64,000 nucleotides of DNA from Paenibacillus silviterrae (lineage in GTDB: Bacteria; Bacillota; Bacilli; Paenibacillales; NBRC-103111), in assembly GCF_030167925.1 (NCBI RefSeq), contig NZ_JASKUT010000001.1, positions 3,038,001 through 3,102,000 on the forward strand. The letters run 5' to 3'. Under the pieces are notes generated by a model, which was not told the origin of the DNA, made no database searches, and was given only the letters and a program-made list of their open reading frames with translations. Shown in pieces: positions 33,366-42,567 of this stretch (its first letter is position 1; each line of letters starts with the position of its first letter). A program made the position numbers and the translations under genes.

Positions 33366-33887
33366 ATGAAAGCGCGGTATCGAGCATGTTCGCTTATCAT
33401 CAGCTTGTCGTTGATCGCAGCCGTGGCGTCCGCCTGCGGGAAGCAGGCGCCGGCCGGCCAAACTCCACAGGCTTCATCGCCACCGGCCGTAACGCCGCAG
33501 CCCCAGCCGGAGCCGCAGAAGTCAGCTCCTTCCCAGCCATCCGATCCGAAGCCGGCCCCCCAAGAAGCGAAGCCATTGCTGGAAAACAACGCCTTCCGGC
33601 TGATAAGCCCGGCGCCAGGAACAAAAGCCGCTGCAGGTATGACGGTAAAGGGGAAGGCCCGCGTTTTCGAGGCTTCTTTCAGCTACTCTCTTGAAGATGG
33701 CCACAATATCCTTGCCGAAGGCCATGTCATGGCAAAGCAAGGAGCGCCCGAGTGGGGGGATTTCGAATTCGTCATCAAGGAGCTCCGCAAGCCGACCAGC
33801 CCGAACGGTGTACTCACTTTATACGAAATTAGCGCCAAAGATGGCTCGTGGGTGAACGAACTTCACATTCCCGTCAAATTCGAATAA
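33366..33887 (+). CDS. Gmad2-domain lipoprotein
   Basis: 173 residues. Signal peptide with lipobox 'AVASAC' (Cys 24), then a Pro/Gln/Ser-rich linker (about 30-70), then a C-terminal domain (about 78-173) with 'FRLISPAPGT', 'VKGKARVFEASFSYSLEDGHNILAEG' and 'WGDFEFVIKE' landmarks of the immunoglobulin-like Gmad2 module, found in Bacillales sporulation/germination and cell-surface lipoproteins. It should sit on the outside of the membrane. RBS AAGGAGG is seven bases before the ATG. A bidirectional terminator follows. Role beyond surface location is not known. Confidence 0.85.
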   Translation: MKARYRACSLIISLSLIAAVASACGKQAPAGQTPQASSPPAVTPQPQPEPQKSAPSQPSDPKPAPQEAKPLLENNAFRLISPAPGTKAAAGMTVKGKARVFEASFSYSLEDGHNILAEGHVMAKQGAPEWGDFEFVIKELRKPTSPNGVLTLYEISAKDGSWVNELHIPVKFE

Positions 33888-33897
33888 ATGCAGCAAA

Positions 33898-33931
33898 GCC
33901 GACGGTTCTCCGCTTCCGGAGAGCCGTCGGC
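33898..33931. terminator. Bidirectional intrinsic terminator
   Basis: 15-bp stem (GCCGACGGTTCTCCG with CGGAGAGCCGTCGGC, one wobble) with loop CTTC-type and TTGTT downstream. It lies between the convergent Gmad2 and histidine-kinase genes. Confidence 0.85.
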
Positions 33932-33949
33932 TTGTTGTGGGTTCCGAAC

Positions 33950-35833
33950 TCAATCCGCAAGCCCCAGCTTGACCGTAAATACCATAGTGGTCCCTTGCTC
34001 ACTGCCTAGGGGCCGTGCTACATAAATGCTGCCGCCCATCATCTCAACAATTCGCTTGCAGATAGCCAGCCCCAGTCCGGTCCCGCCATGCTTGCGAGCC
34101 ATGGAAGAGTCCAGCTGGTGAAACGGCTGAAATAAGTGCGGAATCTCCGCTTCCGGGATGCCGATTCCGGAGTCTTTTACCGTAAATTCCAGGTCAATAT
34201 GTCCAGACGTCCTTTGCCGTTCCCGAACCTCTATTCGAATGTCACCTTGAGCGGTGAACTTGACCGCGTTGCCGATCAGGTTAATCCACACCTGCCGAAG
34301 GCGGACGATATCCCCGATCAGCACTTCGGGAATCGAAGGATCCGCACTGACCCGGATGGCAAGCCGCTCCTCCTGCAGCTGTGCTTGGAAGAAGCGCACG
34401 GTTTCCTCCAGGCTGCCGATCAAATCAAAGGGCTGCTCGGCCAGGTTTACCTTGCCGGAATCCATTTTGGAGAAATCCAGCAAATCGTTAATGACAGAGA
34501 GCAGTGCCCTGCCGCTGCTTCCGATAATCCCGGCATACTCCCGCTGTTCCTCGCCCAGCTCGGACTCCTCCAGCAGCTCGCTCATGCTGATCACCCCGTT
34601 CAGCGGAGTCCGAATTTCATGGCTCATGACGGCCAGAAATTCGCTCTTGATGCGCGCCGCACGCTCCGCCTCCAGCTTGGCCTGCAGCATGGCTTGCTCG
34701 GTATTCTTCTGCTCGGTGACATCCTTCGATATCGTATAAATGTCGACGATTCTTCCCTGGGCCTTGGACGGCACCAACGTTGTATTTAAGTGAATCCCAT
34801 AGCCTTCCCTGTGGTGAAAAACGAATTCGATTGTCTGCGGCTGTCCCTTCAGCACCTGCTCGAACCGTTTGCGAAGCCGTCCCAGCTGGGTCTTGTCCAC
34901 AAAATCGGATAGCGGGCGACCCAAAAGCTCCTTTTGGGTATAGCCTGTAATTCGTTCGGCCGAGGGGTTCACCCGCTGCAGCCTGCCCTTGGCGTCATAT
35001 AGACATACGATATCCGGGTGGTGCTCAAATATCGAATCGTACCTGCGCTGGTTCCACTCGGCGAGCCGCAGGGCAAACCGGCGATCCAGGAGCAGGCTGA
35101 CTGTGAATACGATCAGCAGCAAAAGCGAGGCGGCCCCGATAAGAACGGCGAGCAGCATCGGATGGATGGACGAACGGGTAAAGCTGACATCATGGCGGAG
35201 AGGATCCACCGAGAACTGTGCGGCGAGCATGCCGATATAATGCATGGCGGCAATACCGCAGCCCAGCAGCAGTGAGGCGCCGATTTTTGCCGTAACGGCC
35301 GCCTCGCGCAGGTGACGTTCCTGATGGCGCTGGTTACGATAAAAGAAGGAAAGCCGCATCGCCATGAAGGATATCCCTATGGCGACAAGGATGGATAAGA
35401 CCAAATACAGCGGATCATAGCTGATCGTTCCGGCCCATTGAATCGAGGCCATCCCTGTGTAGTGCATCCCCGATATGGCTACGCCCATCAGCAGTCCCCC
35501 TGCAAGAAGGCTCCGGAGGTTGCGGGCTTTGCCCGTAATGACGTATAAGGCGGCAAGTGCGGCGATGATCGGAAAGACGGCCGAAACAACAACCAAGCCG
35601 ATATCATAATGAACGTCCACCGGCAGATGAAACGCCAGCATGCCGATAAAATGCATGGACCAAATTCCGATTCCCATGGCAATCGATCCGATGATCAGCC
35701 ATAACGTCCGGGCCCGACCCTCCAGCCTGTGCATCCGCTCAATCAGCTCAAGCGCACAATAGGAAGAGAACACCGAGATCATGACGGACAAGATGACCAG
35801 CGGCCAGCTGTAGGTGCCTTCCAAATGTTCCAT
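33950..35833 (-). CDS. MHYT-PAS sensor histidine kinase
   Basis: 627 residues. Seven membrane segments (about 10-245) carrying the MHYT repeats 'MHFIGMLAF', 'MHYTGMASI' and 'MHYIGMLAA', proposed to bind copper or sense O2/CO/NO. Then a PAS domain (about 268-375, 'YDSIFEHHPDIVCLYDAKGRL'), the HisKA box 'MSHEIRTPLNGV' (phospho-accepting His), and HATPase_c with 'NLIGNAVKFT' (N box), 'DSGIGI' (G1) and 'HGGTGLGLAI' (G2). It lacks a receiver domain and no response regulator gene is adjacent, so it is an orphan kinase. Start ATG at 35833 fits the first helix. Confidence 0.92.
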   Translation of the reverse strand: MEHLEGTYSWPLVILSVMISVFSSYCALELIERMHRLEGRARTLWLIIGSIAMGIGIWSMHFIGMLAFHLPVDVHYDIGLVVVSAVFPIIAALAALYVITGKARNLRSLLAGGLLMGVAISGMHYTGMASIQWAGTISYDPLYLVLSILVAIGISFMAMRLSFFYRNQRHQERHLREAAVTAKIGASLLLGCGIAAMHYIGMLAAQFSVDPLRHDVSFTRSSIHPMLLAVLIGAASLLLLIVFTVSLLLDRRFALRLAEWNQRRYDSIFEHHPDIVCLYDAKGRLQRVNPSAERITGYTQKELLGRPLSDFVDKTQLGRLRKRFEQVLKGQPQTIEFVFHHREGYGIHLNTTLVPSKAQGRIVDIYTISKDVTEQKNTEQAMLQAKLEAERAARIKSEFLAVMSHEIRTPLNGVISMSELLEESELGEEQREYAGIIGSSGRALLSVINDLLDFSKMDSGKVNLAEQPFDLIGSLEETVRFFQAQLQEERLAIRVSADPSIPEVLIGDIVRLRQVWINLIGNAVKFTAQGDIRIEVRERQRTSGHIDLEFTVKDSGIGIPEAEIPHLFQPFHQLDSSMARKHGGTGLGLAICKRIVEMMGGSIYVARPLGSEQGTTMVFTVKLGLAD

Positions 35834-35974
35834 AGGTTCCTCCCCGCCTGTTCAAGGATGAATTCCCTGCTTTATCTGGGTAATTATAACATATCCCTTT
35901 TCATTCCTTGACCCTTTTCATGTAAAATGGGTCCATTGGATTACACAATATGGACGAGTGGGAGGCGATTGCTG

Positions 35975-36847
35975 TTGCAGTCAAGTTATGGAAGGCAACA
36001 GGGAACAAGCAAGGACAAGCCTATTGCCGTCGTTACGGGGGCTTCAAGCGGATTCGGACTGCTGATCACGACAGCACTGGCCAAAGACGGGTATCGCGTA
36101 GCGGCAGTCCTCCGCGACCTTAGCCGGGGCGATGCCTTGCGGGAGTCACTTCAGAAAGAAGGCTTGTCAGGCGAAGCGGACCTGCTGGAAGCGGATGTGA
36201 CCGATGAGGCCGCCGTGCAGCGGATCATTCAAGAGACAACAGGACGGTACGGCCGAATCGACCTGCTTGTCAACAATGCCGGCTTCGCTTTGGGCGGGTT
36301 CGTGGAAGAGGTCCCGATGGAAGAATGGCGGCGTATCATGGAGACGAATTTCTTCGCGCTTGTTTCCGTGACAAGGGAGGTGCTGCCGATCATGCGCGCC
36401 CAGCGCAGCGGTTGTATCGTGAATATGAGCAGCATCAGCGGCCGGGTAGGCTTCCCGGCTTATGCGCCGTACGCAGCCTCCAAGTTCGCGGTGGAGGGCT
36501 TCAGCGAATCGCTTCGGCTGGAGATGCAGCCTTATGGCGTTGACGTTGTGCTCTTGGAGCCGGGTGCCTACCGCACAGAGATATGGAATAAGGGCTTCGC
36601 AGCCATCCACCGTTCGCCTGATTCGGCGTACGAAACCTCCCTGGACGCGGTGCTGCGATACTCGCAGCGCTCCGCCGCACAGGCGCCGGACCCTCGGGAG
36701 GTCGCCGGGGCCGTGGTTCACATCGCGCGGGAGATGCGACCGGCGCTGCGCTATCCGCTCGGGCGCGGCACGCGGCTGACGCTTGCCGCGAAGGCGCTGC
36801 TGCCGTGGCGGCGATTCGAGCGGCTGGTGCAGCGGCTGCTGCGGTAG
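35975..36847 (+). CDS. Short-chain dehydrogenase (retinol-dehydrogenase-like SDR)
   Basis: About 290 residues from a TTG at 35975 that has GGGAGG nine bases upstream; the ATG at 35927 precedes that ribosome site and is less likely. Motifs: 'VTGASSGFG' cofactor loop, 'NNAG' , 'NMSSISGRVG' with catalytic Ser, and 'YAPYAASK' (Y-x3-K). The C-terminal half ('EPGAYRTEIW') fits classical SDRs that act on lipids, retinoid-like or other hydrophobic substrates, usually with NADPH. Stand-alone gene; the frame ends 110 bp before the start of the tandem-repeat array. Confidence 0.88.
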   Translation: MQSSYGRQQGTSKDKPIAVVTGASSGFGLLITTALAKDGYRVAAVLRDLSRGDALRESLQKEGLSGEADLLEADVTDEAAVQRIIQETTGRYGRIDLLVNNAGFALGGFVEEVPMEEWRRIMETNFFALVSVTREVLPIMRAQRSGCIVNMSSISGRVGFPAYAPYAASKFAVEGFSESLRLEMQPYGVDVVLLEPGAYRTEIWNKGFAAIHRSPDSAYETSLDAVLRYSQRSAAQAPDPREVAGAVVHIAREMRPALRYPLGRGTRLTLAAKALLPWRRFERLVQRLLR

Positions 36848-36958
36848 GGGCTCGGGCCGGCGGGCCGCTGGGGCCTTCTTGCCGGGCATGCCGGAGCTGA
36901 AACCGGCCTGCTCGGCACCTTGTACGCCTCCCGTGCAGTTGTGTACCTCACTCACCCG

Positions 36959-37376
36959 CGCAATCGCACATCTGCAACTATTCCCGCCATTTCACACCTA
37001 TCTCCCACCTGTAATTGCAAATTTGCCACTACTGGCCTCACACGCCTGCCCTCGTACCTCCCATCCCCTGCGCAATCGCACATTTGCAACTATTTCCGCC
37101 ATTTCACACCTATCTCCCGTCTGTAATTGCAAATTTGCCACTACTGGCCTCACACGACTGCCCTTGTACTTCCCACAACCCGCGCAATCGCACATCTGCA
37201 ACTATTCCCATCATTTCACACTATTCCCCCACCTGTAATTGCAAATTTGCCACTACTGGCCTCACACGCCTGCCCTCGTACCTCCCATCCCCCGCGCAAT
37301 CGCACATCTGCAACTATTTCCGCCATTTCACACTTATCCCCCACCTGTAATTGCAAATCTGCCATTACTGGCCTCA
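36959..37376. repeat. 112-bp tandem repeat array, locus 1
   Basis: Four copies start at 36959, 37071, 37183 and 37295, each exactly 112 bp apart; the last is cut at about 37376. Each unit has two related halves, at offsets 0 (CGCAATCGCACATCTGCAAC) and 51 (TGTAATTGCAAATTTGCCAC), so the internal spacing is 51+61. The second half contains the palindrome GCAAATTTGC. Because 112 is not a multiple of three, long plus-strand frames run through the array, but they have no ribosome site and no coding character. It fills the gap between two convergent genes. Confidence 0.93.
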
Positions 37377-37410
37377 AGCATTTTCAACACCTGCAGCTCT
37401 ACTCCCCCCA

Positions 37411-37453
37411 AAAAATAAATAAGCGCCTGCCGGTAAGGGATCGGCAGACGCTT
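37411..37453 (-). terminator. Intrinsic terminator of the 37459 gene
   Basis: AAGCGCCTGCCG (37421-37432) pairs with CGGCAGACGCTT (37442-37453) with one mismatch; the minus-strand tail is ATTTATTTTTT. It stands at the edge of the repeat array. Confidence 0.8.
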
Positions 37454-37458
37454 CTGAT

Positions 37459-37923
37459 TTATTTTACATACTCAATAAGTTGCTGTGTTAATGATTTAGA
37501 TAGTGTATAACCGACGCCTGTATTGCGGACACTGACCCACATGCCCTGCTCGGCATCCGGCCGCAGCCAGAAATGAAAGGACATGCTGTCGTTATTTTTA
37601 CCTTTGATGACGAAATCATAGTCCGGTACTCGGGTATCCAGAACACCCGGAATTTGCTCCCCTGTCTTGATCGCCTGCAGCACCACATCATGCTGCTCCT
37701 TCATCGTCAGCTTGCGCACCAGCTCTGTACCGATGTCCCCATGTGCCTTGGACCGGTAGACATAAATCTCTGCGACCCCCTGCTCCTCCAGAAGGCGCAC
37801 GATCTGATCCCGGGTTAACGGACGGGTTTCTCCCCCAGGACTAGGATCCGACTCGCATCCCGCCGTTACAGATGCAAACACTAGCGAGACGAACAGCAGC
37901 AGCCTCATGACCTCGTATCTCAT
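37459..37923 (-). CDS. Small lipoprotein of unknown function
   Basis: 154 residues. Signal peptide ending in lipobox 'VTAGC' (Cys 23), an acidic/Pro linker, then a compact alpha/beta domain ('RDQIVRLLEEQGVAEIYVYRS', 'DFVIKGKNNDSMSFHFWL'). No family recognised. The start at 37923 has GGGAG seven bases upstream. It has its own terminator and is transcribed towards the repeat array. Confidence 0.8.
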   Translation of the reverse strand: MRYEVMRLLLFVSLVFASVTAGCESDPSPGGETRPLTRDQIVRLLEEQGVAEIYVYRSKAHGDIGTELVRKLTMKEQHDVVLQAIKTGEQIPGVLDTRVPDYDFVIKGKNNDSMSFHFWLRPDAEQGMWVSVRNTGVGYTLSKSLTQQLIEYVK

Positions 37924-38075
37924 ACAGCACTCCCAGCATAGAACGGTTGCCCTTATTTTACCACACAGGACAAGTCCTTTATACGCTCCACGGCACTAGG
38001 CTTGCTACCATTCTGCTTTGCGCTTGCCGAAGCCTCACTAGAAGGTAGTGGCCTTGCTAACAGGAATGCCACGTT

Positions 38076-39824
38076 TCATGATTTTCCGGGAACCGATGTA
38101 AAACGAAGCGTAATATCGTGCAATTCTTGAGCCATGTCTGTCAATGCCTTGACAGCATCGGAAATTTCCTCCATCGTAGCCAGCTGCTCCTCGGAAGAGG
38201 CAAATACATTCTCCGTATTTTCGAAAGCTGACTTAGCAATGCTCTCCATGTGATGCAGTGACGCCGTAATCTGGTCCGCGCTTGCCGACATTTCCTCCGA
38301 TGCAGCGGATACCTCATGGATTTGGGAGGCTACTTCCTGAATAGCGTGGAGAATGGAAGTAAAGGCATCCCCCGCTTCCTTCATCAGGATCATTCCGCCC
38401 TCCACTTCGCGATCCCCTTTTTCCATAGCCACAATCGCTTGAGTCGTCTCCGTATGAATCTGTCTTACGATTTGAACAATCTGATCCGCCGATTGCCTGG
38501 ATTGCTCGGCCAGCTTACGAACCTCATCCGCAACAACCGAGAATCCGCGCCCGTGGTCTCCGGCTCTAGCAGCTTCAATAGCCGCATTCAAAGCCAACAG
38601 ATTGGTCTGGTTCGAGATGTCCGTAATCACATCGACGATTTGACCGATTTCCTTGGACCGTTCTCCAAGCCGCTTCACCATTTGCGTGGAAGAGGATACC
38701 GAGCTGCGGATCAGGCTCATCTGGTCTACCGCGCTTTGAATGGAGCGATTTCCTTCATCGGCTTGCCTCGAAGCCCCGACGGAGGTTTCGGTCACATTGC
38801 CCGAGAACTCGGCGATCCGCTTGACCCCTGCGGCCATCTCCTCCATCGCCCGCACGCTTTCGTTCGTACTCTTCAACTGTGTTTCCGCCCCGCCTGCAAT
38901 CTCCTGAATGGACATCACTACTTGATTAACCGCCTGGCTTGACTGCTCGGAGCTTGCGAGAAGCTGCTCCGTGCTGGCAGAAAGATTTTGAGATTCCTCG
39001 GTTATTTTCACAATGATGGACTGCAGCCCTGAAACCATGCGGTTAAAGTCGCCGGTAAGCAAACCGATTTCATCCTTGGAATCGTAATCGCCCCGAACGG
39101 TTAAGTCGCCTTCCTGCGCCCTCGCCATGAGCTTCTGAATGCTGCGAATCGGTCTGGTGATCATCTCTGAGATGCCGTATCCGAAGACGCTACACAGGAG
39201 AATGGCAACCAGAGTGACAATAATCGTAATGACATTCGCCGTACGGGAGTTTTGAATGCTCTCTTCATAAAAAGCCTTCGCATCCTCTTCGTTGTATTTC
39301 ACGGCATTCTCCAAGCTCTTTATCATTTCCGCCCGGATCGGCTTGAAGGATGCGACGTATTCCTTGTGGGCCGCCTCCTTCTGGTTTGCGACCGCGAATG
39401 CGTCCACCTGCTTCTTGGCTTCGTTGTTTTTCGGAATCAGATCGACAAACTTCTTATACTCCTCCTGCGCTCGCGGGGAAAGAGCGATGGATTCAAGCTC
39501 CTTGCGAATCGCTTGATTCGAGTTCCGCTGATCTGTAATTTGCTTTTGTATTTGCTGAATTAAGGCTTCGTCCCGTGCGAGCAGCAATTCAAGCTGCAAG
39601 GAATCCATCTGGGAATTGCCGAACAGGAGACCTTCGATCAAGCTGTTCGGTTTTAGCTTTTCCTCGTACATGGCACGAGCCTTCGTACCCATCGCATTCA
39701 TAGCAATGTAGCCGGTGATACCGACCAAGAGAAGAGACGCAATCGCTATTCCCAATATGCTGAAAATTTTGGTACGGGTTTTTAGATTTTGTACAAATTT
39801 CATCGGTGATAACCCAAGGTTCAT
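38076..39824 (-). CDS. Methyl-accepting chemotaxis protein
   Basis: 582 residues. TM1 about 19-39, a four-helix-bundle (4HB_MCP) sensor domain of about 155 residues, TM2 about 196-218, HAMP (219-271), then the cytoplasmic signalling domain with the conserved hairpin tip '[43 protein letters not shown]' (landmark E-AARAGE-type region). No C-terminal CheR tether. It signals to CheA/CheW encoded elsewhere. Its gene is divergent from a BMP-type binding-protein gene (236-bp shared region), so the binding protein may feed it a ligand. Ribosome site GGAAG is seven bases from the ATG at 39824. Confidence 0.95.
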   Translation of the reverse strand: MNLGLSPMKFVQNLKTRTKIFSILGIAIASLLLVGITGYIAMNAMGTKARAMYEEKLKPNSLIEGLLFGNSQMDSLQLELLLARDEALIQQIQKQITDQRNSNQAIRKELESIALSPRAQEEYKKFVDLIPKNNEAKKQVDAFAVANQKEAAHKEYVASFKPIRAEMIKSLENAVKYNEEDAKAFYEESIQNSRTANVITIIVTLVAILLCSVFGYGISEMITRPIRSIQKLMARAQEGDLTVRGDYDSKDEIGLLTGDFNRMVSGLQSIIVKITEESQNLSASTEQLLASSEQSSQAVNQVVMSIQEIAGGAETQLKSTNESVRAMEEMAAGVKRIAEFSGNVTETSVGASRQADEGNRSIQSAVDQMSLIRSSVSSSTQMVKRLGERSKEIGQIVDVITDISNQTNLLALNAAIEAARAGDHGRGFSVVADEVRKLAEQSRQSADQIVQIVRQIHTETTQAIVAMEKGDREVEGGMILMKEAGDAFTSILHAIQEVASQIHEVSAASEEMSASADQITASLHHMESIAKSAFENTENVFASSEEQLATMEEISDAVKALTDMAQELHDITLRFTSVPGKS

Positions 39825-39903
39825 TTCGTTACTTCCCTCTCTCGTTTGTCAAAATATGTTATAATGTGTCATTTTTCCCATGCACTTCGGGAATACAGTC
39901 CCG

Positions 39904-39933
39904 ATTATAGTACAACATTACCGTATTTTTCAA
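39904..39933 (-). promoter_or_regulatory. Promoter of the chemoreceptor gene
   Basis: Minus strand -35 TTGAAA (39933-39928), 18-bp spacer, -10 TATAAT (39909-39904). Sigma-A-like rather than sigma-D. Confidence 0.7.
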
Positions 39934-39981
39934 GAATGCTGTCGAATTCTGTTAAATTATTCACATTTTTCACGGAAAAGA

Positions 39982-40011
39982 TTGACAAATGAACTGGCCA
40001 TGGATTATTCT
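39982..40011 (+). promoter_or_regulatory. Promoter of the BMP-family gene
   Basis: -35 TTGACA (39982-39987), 18-bp spacer, -10 TATTCT (40006-40011, 4 of 6). Confidence 0.55.
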
Positions 40012-40060
40012 CGGATTTGTCCGGACACAACGATGACACTGACATAAGGAGATTGGACGC

Positions 40061-41104
40061 ATGAAAAAAGGACTAAAAAAGCTTACTTTGGCAGGTTTGG
40101 CAGCAACCGTTATGATGTTCTCTACAGCATTTTCGTGGAAAGAACCGCAACAAGAGCACTCTTCGCTTCCTGCGCAAAGCAATAAAGCATTTAAGGTGGC
40201 CCTTTTGCTCCCGGGCAATGCTCAGGATGGCGGTTTCATGGAATCCGCTTACCAAGGCCTTATGAGAGCACAGCAAGATTTCGGAGTGCAGGTTACATAC
40301 AAAGATAAGGTTCCGCATGATACGGAGAAGCTGTCCGAAGCGCTTCGCGAGCTGGCCAAGACGAACCCTGATATGATCATAGGGCACGCCGGTCAAAGTA
40401 TGGAAGCCGTGAACATCGTATCGAAGGAATTTCCTAAAATTAAGTTCGTGAATACGCAAACGAATTTGACCGGCGAGAACGTATCCAGCTACCAGGTGCT
40501 TCAAGAGGAATCGGCATGGCTGGCCGGAGCTGCAGCCGGATTATTAACAAAAACGAACACAGTCGGACATATTTCCGGAGCAAAGGTCACCCCTGGCTTC
40601 AAGGGCCGCGCCGCCTTTGCCGATGGCTTGAAATATACGAATCCGAGCGCAACCTTTTTGACCACCTTTACCGGAAACCAGGACAACGCTGAGCTCGCCA
40701 AAAGGGTAGCCCTGGCGCAAATCGAATCCGGTGCCGATATGATTTTTACCATGCTGAATATGGCCCGCCAAGGAGTAATCGATGCGAATCGTGAAACAGG
40801 CACACATCAATTCGGCAACGTACGCGATTATTACAACGACGCTCCGGACGTCTTCATCGGCTCCGCTGTCTCCGATGCAAGCCGCACCGTATACAGCGCC
40901 ATTCAGGATCTTGTGGAGCGCGATTGGAAAGCCGGTTCCGTTGTGCTGATCGGGCTCGAAGATTCGGAAGCGGTCCGCTTGGCGCTTTCCCCGGAAGTGC
41001 CGCAAGAAGTGAAGGATAAGATCGAAGAGCTGTCGCAAAAAATACGCTCCGGCGAAATCGTCATTAATTTGAACTATACCGGTCCGGAATTTACGAACTA
41101 TTAA
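40061..41104 (+). CDS. BMP-family (Med/PnrA-like) substrate-binding protein, transporter-less
   Basis: 347 residues. Hydrophobic N-terminus (8-26) without a lipobox Cys, so anchored by an uncleaved helix or released. Mature part is periplasmic-binding-protein-like type I: 'FKVALLLPGNAQDGGFMESAYQGL', 'PDMIIGHAGQSMEAV' and 'GFKGRAAFADGLKYTNP' landmarks of the purine-nucleoside BMP family, the group that includes B. subtilis Med. No permease or ATPase gene is adjacent. AGGAG lies nine bases upstream of the ATG. Divergence from the chemoreceptor gene is the main context clue. Confidence 0.87.
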   Translation: MKKGLKKLTLAGLAATVMMFSTAFSWKEPQQEHSSLPAQSNKAFKVALLLPGNAQDGGFMESAYQGLMRAQQDFGVQVTYKDKVPHDTEKLSEALRELAKTNPDMIIGHAGQSMEAVNIVSKEFPKIKFVNTQTNLTGENVSSYQVLQEESAWLAGAAAGLLTKTNTVGHISGAKVTPGFKGRAAFADGLKYTNPSATFLTTFTGNQDNAELAKRVALAQIESGADMIFTMLNMARQGVIDANRETGTHQFGNVRDYYNDAPDVFIGSAVSDASRTVYSAIQDLVERDWKAGSVVLIGLEDSEAVRLALSPEVPQEVKDKIEELSQKIRSGEIVINLNYTGPEFTNY

Positions 41105-41124
41105 TTCGGAAGTAATGACAAAAA

Positions 41125-41168
41125 AAAGCAGGGATAACGGAGGATTACTCTTCCGCTATCCCTGCTTT
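41125..41168. terminator. Bidirectional terminator
   Basis: AAAGCAGGGATA (41125-41136) pairs perfectly with TATCCCTGCTTT (41157-41168), with an inner CGGA/TCCG pair and A/T tracts at both ends. It separates the convergent BMP and HAD genes. Confidence 0.88.
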
Positions 41169-41174
41169 ACTGTT

Positions 41175-41849
41175 TCAACGTAAATAGTTAATTAACTGGC
41201 CTATGTCCTCTATACAGCCTACGGGCTGCACACCGCGCTTTCTCATCGTTTCCATCGAGGTCCGGTAGCTGACGAATCGAATGCCGGCCGTTTCCGAGCC
41301 CTTGCCGTCGATCCAGGAATCTCCGACCGACAGCCACGCCTTAGGAGGCACCTTACCAAACCGGCTCAGCACAAACTCATAGCCGGAGGGCGACGGCTTC
41401 AGCGCCGTCATCTGCTCACGTCCGACAATCAAGTCGAAGCAGTGAACGATGCTTGTAGCTTCCAGAGCCCGAACTGCGGCCGGATAGGCATTGTTCGTTA
41501 CAATCGCGAGCAAATAGCGGCCCTGCAGCATCTCCAGCAGCTCTACCACGCCAGGCTCCAGCCCGGCATCGGCCATCCCTTCCAGCTCATGCTTCGTGGC
41601 GATATCCATGATGCGGCGGACCTGCTCATCCTCGGCACCCTGCCGCTTCGCATGCTCAATCAGCGTAGCGCAGGTGTGCTCTTCAAGAGGAAAGGGCACC
41701 TGCAGCAGCCGCTGCTCCAGCAGATACTCATAAATCTCCTTTTTCATAGAAGGAAAATCAATCCTGGATTGCAGCAGCGTATTATCCATATCGAAAATAA
41801 TGCCCTGAACCGTGCCGCCGATCGACCGATACCCTTTCATCGTCGCCAT
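41175..41849 (-). CDS. HAD-superfamily phosphatase
   Basis: About 224 residues from ATG 41849 (GAGG/AGGAGG just upstream; a more upstream in-frame ATG at 41894 has none). HAD motif I 'IIFDMDNTLL' (nucleophile Asp and general acid Asp), motif II 'IVTNN', motif III Lys in 'TALKPSPSGYEFVL', motif IV 'SVGDSWIDGKGSETAGI'. A helical cap lies between motifs I and II (subfamily IA). It should dephosphorylate a small phosphate ester; the beta-phosphoglucomutase/phosphoglycolate-phosphatase subgroup is closest, but no substrate is claimed. Confidence 0.9.
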   Translation of the reverse strand: MATMKGYRSIGGTVQGIIFDMDNTLLQSRIDFPSMKKEIYEYLLEQRLLQVPFPLEEHTCATLIEHAKRQGAEDEQVRRIMDIATKHELEGMADAGLEPGVVELLEMLQGRYLLAIVTNNAYPAAVRALEATSIVHCFDLIVGREQMTALKPSPSGYEFVLSRFGKVPPKAWLSVGDSWIDGKGSETAGIRFVSYRTSMETMRKRGVQPVGCIEDIGQLINYLR

Positions 41850-42015
41850 CCGCCTCCTCACTTGAACCCATTGTACAACATCGGCCATCTGCAAGGAATC
41901 CCTATGCTCTCGCTGCAGCCAGCCGGACCTGCCGGTTCACGTTCGGTGAAATCAAGATCAAGTCTTTGACGGACCGTATGTCGACGTTCAGTTACCGTCA
42001 TTGACATCAAGAAGT

Positions 42016-42044
42016 TTGAAAAAAAGGCGTTTTTCAGGTATAAT
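42016..42044 (+). promoter_or_regulatory. Promoter of the 42089 gene (KhtTU region)
   Basis: -35 TTGAAA (42016-42021), 17-bp spacer, -10 TATAAT (42039-42044). It reads into the small membrane protein and probably onward to khtT and khtU. Confidence 0.75.
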
Positions 42045-42088
42045 TGAATTGATTTCGCTTATTTTTCAAAAAAAGGGGGTGTAAACGT

Positions 42089-42451
42089 ATGATTCGTCGT
42101 GCTTTCTCAAGTAATCGCTGGTTATCTTTGCTTCTGATTGTCGTGTTCATGCTCTTCGCATCGCCTACTCCGAGCCTTGAAGTGAAGCCGCTGGAAACCG
42201 GCAAAAGCTCCTCCTCGATCGGAATTGATTACTTCGAAGCGAAATCAACCACGCGCCCCCACGTCTCCACGTTCGATGACAGTCTGGAATTTGCGAAAGC
42301 TACCCCGCTGTTCTCATTGCTCTTATGCGCGATGATGAGCTTGCTATGCCGTACTCTTCGCAGCACCCATGTGCCCTTTGAACCCCTCATTTCTAACCGT
42401 TTAACCGGACGGTTCTTATTTCCTATCCAACGTACCTCCAATTACGTGTAA
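42089..42451 (+). CDS. Small membrane protein upstream of khtT
   Basis: 120 residues with two hydrophobic stretches: residues 11-27 (LSLLLIVVFMLFASP), possibly a signal anchor, and about 73-88 (LFSLLLCAMMSLLC). AAAGGGGGTG is a strong ribosome site, so it is a real gene. B. subtilis has a small gene, khtS, in the same position before khtT, but I cannot recognise homology from sequence and leave it unnamed. A 116-bp gap separates it from khtT. Confidence 0.7.
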   Translation: MIRRAFSSNRWLSLLLIVVFMLFASPTPSLEVKPLETGKSSSSIGIDYFEAKSTTRPHVSTFDDSLEFAKATPLFSLLLCAMMSLLCRTLRSTHVPFEPLISNRLTGRFLFPIQRTSNYV

Positions 42452-42567
42452 GCCGTAGCTTAAACTTGACGCAGAAAACCTGATGGCGAGTTTTTATTTC
42501 GCACATTGCATGGTTGTATTTGTGCTGCATGTTTAAGAAACGGATCACACAGGAGGGACCTACCTAG

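Noticed and set aside
36959..37376. CRISPR-like array
   Set aside because: Units are 112 bp with no short repeat/unique-spacer alternation and no cas genes nearby.
36783..37510. Several plus-strand frames through the 112-bp repeats (for example 151 and 127 codons)
   Set aside because: They arise from a stop-free repeat unit with a 3n+1 period; no ribosome sites and no stable composition. The same holds for 58575-59374.
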